In this document: positions 57,489-64,000 of the stretch, one piece after another
How the letters are laid out: the number at the start of each line of letters is the position of its first letter
Numbering within the stretch: position 1 is the stretch's first letter
NCBI GenBank assembly: GCA_938005265.1
Contig: CALLOA010000008.1
Location: forward strand, 1 to 64,000
From: an uncultured Granulosicoccaceae bacterium
Lineage (GTDB): Bacteria > Pseudomonadota > Gammaproteobacteria > Granulosicoccales > Granulosicoccaceae
Direction: 5' to 3'
Length of the DNA stretch: 64,000 nucleotides
Notes under the pieces: model-generated
What the model was told of the DNA's origin: nothing
Seen by the model: the letters and a program-made list of their open reading frames with translations, nothing else
Databases searched by the model: none
Program-made: the position numbers and the translations under genes

Positions 57489-58220
57489 CTATTCTGTGAC
57501 AGGCGGATAAGCAAGGGCTGCAACTATATGCACACGCTGCGTTTCCCCACCATTCAGGGCAGTATGATAGCCACGAGTGTCGGTAAAATAGACCGAGCCA
57601 TCAGCTGGCAAGTGTGTAACATGATGGTTAACAACGAACAGAGAACCCGGGTTTGATAACACCGGAATGTGTAAACGAGGCTCTGGATCGCGGTGCCAGG
57701 AATTACAATTGTAGAGGCCTTTAGCCAATACACGGGTTCGACCGATAGGAAAACGCTGGCTTAGCTCTCGATGTACCTGTTCAAAATAGGTACCCTTGAA
57801 CGCAGGATTAAATTCAGAAAAAGCCGATTCATCAACCAGTTCTTCACGAGGCTCTTCTGTGTAGCTTTGCGCGTTACGCAGCCAATACCTACCGGACAGA
57901 TCATTCTCGGTCCACTTGGTTTGCCCGGGTCGTTGTGTCAAAGGCAGTGCGGCAAAACCCTGTTCCTGCATCCCACCTTTGAATTCTTCACGGCTCAGAC
58001 ATTCCGCTAGCGCCTCTTGCAGTTTGTTGATATCAAACGTCAGGGATAATCGAAATATTCCAGGCCCGGGGGTAAAATGCGCGACAGAGCTTGTGTCCGG
58101 CTTTTCCCGGAGGGCCTGCAGTACCGCTTCTACATCAGCGTCAACGCAGCTCTGGCGAGTATCGTCAGGGTAGTTTTCGGAGCGGCTGTGTGGGCGGCTG
58201 TCGGAGTAACTCGTAGTCAT
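57489..58220 (-). CDS. Aspartyl/asparaginyl beta-hydroxylase-like cupin protein
   Basis: CNSWHRDPEPRLHIPVLSNPGSLFVVNHHVTHLPADGSVYFTDTRGYHTALNGGETQRVHIV (HxD...H). Confidence 0.6.
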   Translation of the reverse strand: MTTSYSDSRPHSRSENYPDDTRQSCVDADVEAVLQALREKPDTSSVAHFTPGPGIFRLSLTFDINKLQEALAECLSREEFKGGMQEQGFAALPLTQRPGQTKWTENDLSGRYWLRNAQSYTEEPREELVDESAFSEFNPAFKGTYFEQVHRELSQRFPIGRTRVLAKGLYNCNSWHRDPEPRLHIPVLSNPGSLFVVNHHVTHLPADGSVYFTDTRGYHTALNGGETQRVHIVAALAYPPVTE

Positions 58221-58419
58221 ACCTGGCGTAATATTTGAGAGTTCTTCCCTGAATTATCCCAGAAATCAATGCCGTGTGGAGCACTAATGCAGCACTGGGG
58301 CAGCACTGAGCGGTCAGATAAAGAAATGCCCGACTGTGAGGAGCAGGAATGACAGCTAATTACAGTTGAGCCAGGACAGCAAAACCGACGACAGGACTAA
58401 AAAAGATGGGCAGACCTGC

Positions 58420-59280
58420 TTAAGCAATCGACTGTTTGTCGGTTGCCAACGCTACAAAAGCTGCTTTTCTTTTCCGAAATCCAAACAAACCGAAAGCAAT
58501 CAAAAGCGCAGGTAAGACCCATTTCATCACATAGCTGGCTCGCTCAAAATAGTAGCGGGTCGTCATATAGCCTACTGTGCCTTCGTAGATATCCCTACCG
58601 GTTTTCAAGGCATAGGTGTCAATAATACTGGCGGTCTCCCCAGTCATAACATACCCGGCCTGCACATAGGCATCTGATACCCTATCCAGACTACCACGCA
58701 ATTCATCCAGACTTACTCCAAGGTCAACACCAAAATCCGGATCCAGCAAATGAGATTGGCCATTCTCATCGAACATTTCGACAATAACGTGCCCGTTCAT
58801 GGCGATGATATTGTTTTCGATGGAATATTCGGTCAACAAGCTACTGAGTGCCACCGATGCATCACCACACATGCCTATCCCCCGCTCAAGCGAACGACGA
58901 TAGTCTGTAAAGTGATACCGATTAAACTGCGGCATTGATGTGTACTTGCCAATAGCATAGAGAAAGAAATTTTCCCAAACAGGTACCAGTTGCCGGTAAC
59001 GAGACGGGTCAACCCGTGTCCACTGCACATGTGTGATGGCACTATTGACAAGCTTATTCAGCTTACGAGCTGTATCGAGTTCACTGGATTCAGGCTCGAA
59101 TTCATCGAGTGCCTGCAAGGCTTCGTCAAAGGTAAAGTTGCCTTCAGTCGGAAATCGCAATAGTTCTTCTTCTGTCTGAAAAAGACCCGGGTAGCGTAAT
59201 GGCTGAGTCAAACCATAGAGATTCAACCCCATCAATAACAATCCGGGAATCAGAAACAAAAGTGTAAAAATGGTTCGCAT
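58420..59280 (-). CDS. Membrane-anchored transglutaminase-like protein
   Basis: RGIGMCGDASVALSSLLTEY...IAMNGHVIVEMFDENGQSHLLDPDFGV (Cys-His-Asp arrangement) with terminal TM helices. Confidence 0.6.
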   Translation of the reverse strand: MRTIFTLLFLIPGLLLMGLNLYGLTQPLRYPGLFQTEEELLRFPTEGNFTFDEALQALDEFEPESSELDTARKLNKLVNSAITHVQWTRVDPSRYRQLVPVWENFFLYAIGKYTSMPQFNRYHFTDYRRSLERGIGMCGDASVALSSLLTEYSIENNIIAMNGHVIVEMFDENGQSHLLDPDFGVDLGVSLDELRGSLDRVSDAYVQAGYVMTGETASIIDTYALKTGRDIYEGTVGYMTTRYYFERASYVMKWVLPALLIAFGLFGFRKRKAAFVALATDKQSIA

Positions 59281-59620
59281 AGTAGCAGTTCAAATCAGCA
59301 GCAAGCTGTTCAATGTTTTTATATTTTTGGAACAACCGCCGCCTGCGCAACCGACTAATTTGTTTAGCAATCAGGAAGAGATTTTAAAACGTCAACGTAC
59401 TCTTCAAAAAAATATAGAACAGTGATACTCCGCAAAGTTCCAGAATTTTCTTCCGATTCCAGCAGCTTACTTAGAACTTACTTTATAAATTATCTAAGTT
59501 GATGCAACGCAGACAATCAGCATGTCACAGCCAAATAACACAAATAGTAGCTCTAGCAACCGCTATGTTACGTTAAATAAACTCAATAACGTCATATGCT
59601 ACACACTAGTTAACATAAAT

Positions 59621-60376
59621 TTATAACGCTGCCAGAGCAGTAGCAGTTAACTCACTGAGCCGGGATTTTTGCTGGCCGTCGGCATCAAAATTTTGTGGGC
59701 TAAGCCACTGCTTGTAAACGGGCTTCAGCACGACCCAATCGTCATCGATCATGGAAAACCAGCTGGTATCCCTGTTACGCCCGTGCACCACGCCAGCACG
59801 ACGAAAATGCCCCTCATATGAGAACCCCAACCGAGACGCCGCTTGTCGTGATGGTTGATTCAGGGCGTTGCATTTCCATTCAAATCGTCGATAACCCCAG
59901 TGGTCAAAAGCCATTTCTGCGAACAGGTAATTGGCTTCGGTTGAGACTCTGGAGCCAGCAATAGCAGGCCCCCAATAGATATGCCCGATTTCAATACTCC
60001 GTTGTCCCGGTGAAATATTCAGGAAGGACTGGCGCCCGGCCACACGACCCGTGGCGAGATCTATTACAGCATAGAAGCGTGGATCTTCCAGAGCGGATAC
60101 ATGATCGACCCATTCTTGCATTTGCTCGATCGATTGCGGTGCTTTATCTGGCAAATAGAGAAAACGTCGCACGGCATCAGCAGGCGTTGATGCTATGAAA
60201 AGATCGTTAGTATGAACTCTTGCCAGCGGTTCTAATCGACAGTAACTGCCCTCGATAACTTCTCTATTTGGCAGCAAAGCGGGTTCCGGCTTTGAAACCA
60301 GCGGGCCAATCGGCAGACCGGTTACAGGATCTGCTTCAACTGGAATCCTTGGTTCCACAAAGGTTGTTTCACTCAC
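59621..60376 (-). CDS. GNAT acetyltransferase (RimJ/RimL-like)
   Basis: GTG at 60376 overlapping the GT2 stop; GHIYWGPAIAGSRVSTEANYLFAEMAFDHWGYRRFEWKCNALNQPSRQAASRLGFSYEGHFRR. Confidence 0.8.
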   Translation of the reverse strand: MSETTFVEPRIPVEADPVTGLPIGPLVSKPEPALLPNREVIEGSYCRLEPLARVHTNDLFIASTPADAVRRFLYLPDKAPQSIEQMQEWVDHVSALEDPRFYAVIDLATGRVAGRQSFLNISPGQRSIEIGHIYWGPAIAGSRVSTEANYLFAEMAFDHWGYRRFEWKCNALNQPSRQAASRLGFSYEGHFRRAGVVHGRNRDTSWFSMIDDDWVVLKPVYKQWLSPQNFDADGQQKSRLSELTATALAAL

Positions 60377-61577
60377 GTATATGGTCCCACATGGCGTAAC
60401 GCTCACCGGTAAAGTTCTGGATGATACCTGCAAGGGCCGCTACCGCTGCGAGATAAAAATAATAGGCCGGAGATAATATCCCGGGTATTTCTTTACCCTG
60501 CCTTGCCATAGCATGCGCCACTACTGCGGCGACTATCGATGCCAGTATTGCCAGCAGCGAAAGTATATAGAAAACACTACCTGTTTTAGCCACGATATAT
60601 AGATTGGCAATTAATGCGAGAATGATAAACAACAAAGTGTGCCAACGAATAAACTTATGAGAGATCAGCATAAAAATAAACTTCAGGTTACGCTTGAAAC
60701 CGAGCAGTTTTCGATGCTTGACGACAGCTCGCCAAGACTGATTAACAATTCGACGTTTGCGGCCATACTCTTCACCAAAGGTGTCACCCGCGCTCTCGTA
60801 ACACTCGGCTTCCGGTACAAAAACACCGCGGTAACCCTTGGCAACAATCTGTATTGGATTGACAAAATCGCTGACGTCGGCAGGATCCATTCGCTCATAT
60901 AAATGAGTTCGAATGGCATATATAGCACCATCACCACCCACGACCGAGTCAAAATCAGACTCGCTCTGTTTTATACCCAACTCGAGATCCCAGTAAGCAG
61001 TTTCATTTTTCGAAGCATCTGTCGATGCATCTTCGTAGTAACGCGCAGCCCCAACAGCATAACCCACTTCTTCATTTCTGAATGCCTGAACAAGATGCAG
61101 TATTGCATCAGGTTTGTACATCGCGTTGGCATCAGAAAAAACAGTGATATCTGTTTGAACTGAGGACATCACTTTGTTCAGCGCATCGGTTTTACCTGAA
61201 CGTTCATTAACCCGTACAAGTTTGATACGTGGATTTTTTTCAGCGAAGGTTTTAACCAGTTCATCCGTACCATCGTCACTGGCATCAGATGCAATCACAA
61301 CATCCAGACTATCACTGCAGTATTTAATGGCAGCAGAATTTTCCATCTTTGCCTGTATCACCGGTGCTTCATTGAATGCCGATACTATCTGAGTTACGGA
61401 AGGACAATAGTCGTCATCCAGATTGGCTTCTGACCCGCGATGCACCGGATTGCGCGGAAAAAACTTTGCCAGCGCCTTCACCAGCAGTGGATAAATAACA
61501 TAAGGGTAGATCGTAAGAAACGATGCAACCCAGAAAATAACAATGGCAGTGCCAGGCGAATTAACTGTTTCGTTCAT
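60369..61577 (-). CDS. Family 2 glycosyltransferase with TM helices
   Basis: VTQIVSAFNEAPVIQAKMENSAAI...DVVIASDASDDGTDELVKTFAEKNPRIKLVRVNERSGKTDALNKVMSSVQTDITVFSDANAMY; RRIVNQSWRAV. Confidence 0.85.
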   Translation of the reverse strand: MNETVNSPGTAIVIFWVASFLTIYPYVIYPLLVKALAKFFPRNPVHRGSEANLDDDYCPSVTQIVSAFNEAPVIQAKMENSAAIKYCSDSLDVVIASDASDDGTDELVKTFAEKNPRIKLVRVNERSGKTDALNKVMSSVQTDITVFSDANAMYKPDAILHLVQAFRNEEVGYAVGAARYYEDASTDASKNETAYWDLELGIKQSESDFDSVVGGDGAIYAIRTHLYERMDPADVSDFVNPIQIVAKGYRGVFVPEAECYESAGDTFGEEYGRKRRIVNQSWRAVVKHRKLLGFKRNLKFIFMLISHKFIRWHTLLFIILALIANLYIVAKTGSVFYILSLLAILASIVAAVVAHAMARQGKEIPGILSPAYYFYLAAVAALAGIIQNFTGERYAMWDHIRE

Positions 61578-61603
61578 AGTGTGTGCTGTTCGGTGCTTGC
61601 GAT

Positions 61604-63313
61604 TTAGAAGGAGCTACCTGTTCGGACAATTTCTCTTGCTTCGGTGATTTTATCCTCAGCCAGGCCATAGGTGTCTCGCGCCTGCGATTCGGATATATAG
61701 CCCAGTACAAGATCACGCTTGACCAATTCCGGGTCGCGCTCAGCGGGGTCACCGTAACCGGCACCACCCGGGAAAGCCATCAATACCTTACGCCCATGGG
61801 GTACGAACTGCTTACCCTTGCCCTGCATTTTGCTTCCATCATCCTGCTCTATGGTGGTTTTAGCGCCATCATGGCCGCCGCGTCGCCCTCTAGCCGGGTA
61901 CTTACCGCGATCAAACATTGCCGAGATATCAAATTCATGCCCTCCCAAGGCACCAATGTCCATAAACTGCCCCAGCCCGCCTCGCTGACGACCCGCCCCG
62001 CCACTATCCGGCCGCAACTCTTTGCGCCAGATGATAATGGGCCCGGTATGTTCGGTTGCCTCGGCCGGCATAGTCATAACACCTGAGGGAAAGGCCGTCG
62101 CGCTCAGGCCATCCAGGTCAGGGCGCGCACCGGCACCTCCGGAATTAAAGGTGAGCACCTCGGCCCGTACCGCATCGTCTGGTGCTTTTTCATCGGTACG
62201 AGGACGAAGTGACACCTGAAAATTGCACAGACTGCCCGCACCTTCGGCCGGCACCAAACCGGGTAATAACTCGTCCAGTGCGCCGTATACCGTATCCGGC
62301 ACCAGATGGCCCATCACATGGCGCAGCGCGACCGGCGCTGGATGCAAAGCATTGAGAACACAATTTTCGGGTGCAGTAGTTTCGAACGGTTGCAGTGATG
62401 CGGCATTGTTAGGAATTTCAGGCGCGATAGCACACTTCAAGGCATAGCAGGCATAGGCTTTGGTATACACCAATGGACAATTAATACCCTTTTTATCGAC
62501 AGGTGATGTGCCATCAAAATCGCAAACAATCTTTTCATCTTCAATCGCCAGACTGACTTTCAGCGTGATGGGTGTTGCGAAACCATCGACCGTCATCTCG
62601 GCATTGGCAGTACCATTTTTTAATGCAGCAATACGCTCAACAGTTGCACGCTTTGAATTTTCCAGTATGAATTGACCTATGGCATCCAGATCCCCAATTC
62701 CATATTCATTCATCATATCTACCAGACGTCGCTGGCCGATTTCATTGCAAGTTGCCAGCGCATAAATATCGCCCACCACCTGTTGCGGCTCGCGAACATT
62801 ACCGCGAACGATATGCACCAGCGACTGATTAACTTCACCGCGTTCGGCAAACTTCATAATGGGTATATAAAGCCCTTCTTCGTAGACACTGGCAGCATCT
62901 GCTCCAAAACCACGACCACCGATATCTACAATATGCGCGGTACAGGCAAAAAACCCAACGCGATTACCATTATGGTATGTGGGTGACACTACGGTGATGT
63001 CGTGCAAATGTCCCGTGCCTTCCCAGGGGTCATTAGTGATATAGACATCACCCTCGAACATGTTGTCTTCACCGATGCGGCGGATAAAGTGACTGACAGC
63101 ATCAGCCATAGCATTGACATGTCCTGGTGTACCCGTGACAGCCTGTGCAAGCATGCGACCCTGAACATCATAGACACCCGCAGATAAATCGCCCGCCTCC
63201 CTGACCGATGTGGAAAAGGCTGTACGTACCAGAGCCTGGGCTTGCTCCTCAACCACTGAGATCAGCCTGTTCCACATGACCTGGTTTGCTACATCTGAAA
63301 ATTGCTTTGACAT
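61604..63313 (-). CDS. Hydantoinase B/oxoprolinase-family protein
   Basis: ATG at 63313; DVYITNDPWEGTGHLHDITVVSPTYHNGNRVGFFACTAHIVDIGGRGFGADAASVYEEGL. Confidence 0.9.
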   Translation of the reverse strand: MSKQFSDVANQVMWNRLISVVEEQAQALVRTAFSTSVREAGDLSAGVYDVQGRMLAQAVTGTPGHVNAMADAVSHFIRRIGEDNMFEGDVYITNDPWEGTGHLHDITVVSPTYHNGNRVGFFACTAHIVDIGGRGFGADAASVYEEGLYIPIMKFAERGEVNQSLVHIVRGNVREPQQVVGDIYALATCNEIGQRRLVDMMNEYGIGDLDAIGQFILENSKRATVERIAALKNGTANAEMTVDGFATPITLKVSLAIEDEKIVCDFDGTSPVDKKGINCPLVYTKAYACYALKCAIAPEIPNNAASLQPFETTAPENCVLNALHPAPVALRHVMGHLVPDTVYGALDELLPGLVPAEGAGSLCNFQVSLRPRTDEKAPDDAVRAEVLTFNSGGAGARPDLDGLSATAFPSGVMTMPAEATEHTGPIIIWRKELRPDSGGAGRQRGGLGQFMDIGALGGHEFDISAMFDRGKYPARGRRGGHDGAKTTIEQDDGSKMQGKGKQFVPHGRKVLMAFPGGAGYGDPAERDPELVKRDLVLGYISESQARDTYGLAEDKITEAREIVRTGSSF

Positions 63314-63381
63314 GTTGGTGTTCTCTGGATGATCACATTGCTTTTGAACCAGGGTTTGATCAGTCAATTGCGAATATAGAT

Positions 63382-64000
63382 TCAACGTTCACGACGCAGA
63401 TCCATACAGCCGTCACTTTGACTGACCCCATTAAAGCCCGCAGGCAGGATTATCGTTGTCTCATCTTCTGTAATTACCGCTGGACCGCTAACCTGGTTAC
63501 CCGATTTGATCGCATTTCGCTCGACCACCACAGCCTCATCCATATTACCTGTTGCCGGATTATGCAGTCGTCTAGTACCAGTGACTGTTGCTGCATCAGC
63601 GCCTGCATGTTCGGCCAGGCGCTCAACCGCTTGAGGCGGTGTGGTCGCGTTAACAGACCATACTGTTATTTCCACATCAATTCCTTCCACGGGGCGGCCG
63701 AATAATTTTGTGTATTCGGTATCGAACAATTGCTGGAATAGTTCTGCATCAGGATTTTTTGCCTGTTGCGGCGTCAGGCTGACCGGGATTTCCCAACCTT
63801 GACCGCTGTAGCGCATGTACATTTTTGTATCAGTGAGTATGTTGGCATTGCTGTCACAGCTCCTGACAAACCGTGTGGCCTCAACCTCCAGTTCCTGCAG
63901 AATCTTTTTGATCAACGGTGCATCAAAATCTGACAGCTTCATATAAACAGAGCGCGTTGCTTCAAAACTAAAAGGTGCACGCAGAAACCCGATTGCCGAG
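63382..64000 (-). CDS. Hydantoinase A/oxoprolinase-family protein, 5' end beyond the window
   Basis: Frame remains open to 64000 (AIGFLRAPFSFEATRSVYMKLSDF...); C-terminal GPAVITEDETTIILPAGF. Confidence 0.85.
   Translation of the reverse strand, partial: SAIGFLRAPFSFEATRSVYMKLSDFDAPLIKKILQELEVEATRFVRSCDSNANILTDTKMYMRYSGQGWEIPVSLTPQQAKNPDAELFQQLFDTEYTKLFGRPVEGIDVEITVWSVNATTPPQAVERLAEHAGADAATVTGTRRLHNPATGNMDEAVVVERNAIKSGNQVSGPAVITEDETTIILPAGFNGVSQSDGCMDLRRER

Noticed and set aside
61583-62086. Plus-strand 167-aa ORF over the hydantoinase B gene
   Set aside because: Antisense to a strongly supported gene, no domain recognised.
1-64000. CRISPR arrays, tRNA/rRNA genes, intact transposases or prophage
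   Set aside because: None could be recognised by reading the sequence; a tRNAscan/CRISPR finder run would settle it.

Overview
This looks like chromosomal DNA from a proteobacterium, probably a marine-type gammaproteobacterium; that assignment is inference from gene content. About 55 protein-coding genes are supportable. I saw no rRNA, tRNA, CRISPR array or intact transposase. From left to right: a HigBA toxin-antitoxin module next to a WYL regulator gene that is cut short; a RidA-family gene; an accessory-looking locus (about 3.5-10 kb) with two paralogous secreted proteins, a small unlisted lipoprotein ORF and two paralogous LuxR-type regulators; YHS and TPR/TolB-like genes; an M24 peptidase plus a polar amino-acid ABC transporter; an aromatic meta-cleavage gene set; a uraH-puuD-iolC group; an M20 amidohydrolase; dinB; a Gld-like ABC exporter; an oxidoreductase, DMT transporter, sulfotransferase and porin; a glyoxylate-shunt block (ScfR/RamB-like regulator plus aceA); an Lrp regulator with a DUF2849-cysI-DUF934 sulfite reduction operon; MFS, NlpC/P60 and AGE-epimerase genes; a PbfA-like PLP enzyme; a COG0523 GTPase coupled to an amidohydrolase; a transglutaminase-like/GT2/GNAT cluster; and a hydantoinase B/A pair running off the right edge. 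The strongest candidate for something undescribed is the 3.5-10 kb locus. A 19-bp dyad (CATCACCCnnnnRGGGGAW) occurs three times there and I noticed it nowhere else in the window. Two copies lie about 100 bp upstream of the two secreted-protein paralogs, and the third lies between the small lipoprotein ORF and the full-length LuxR regulator. A second shared motif (CTATACAAA) precedes both regulators.
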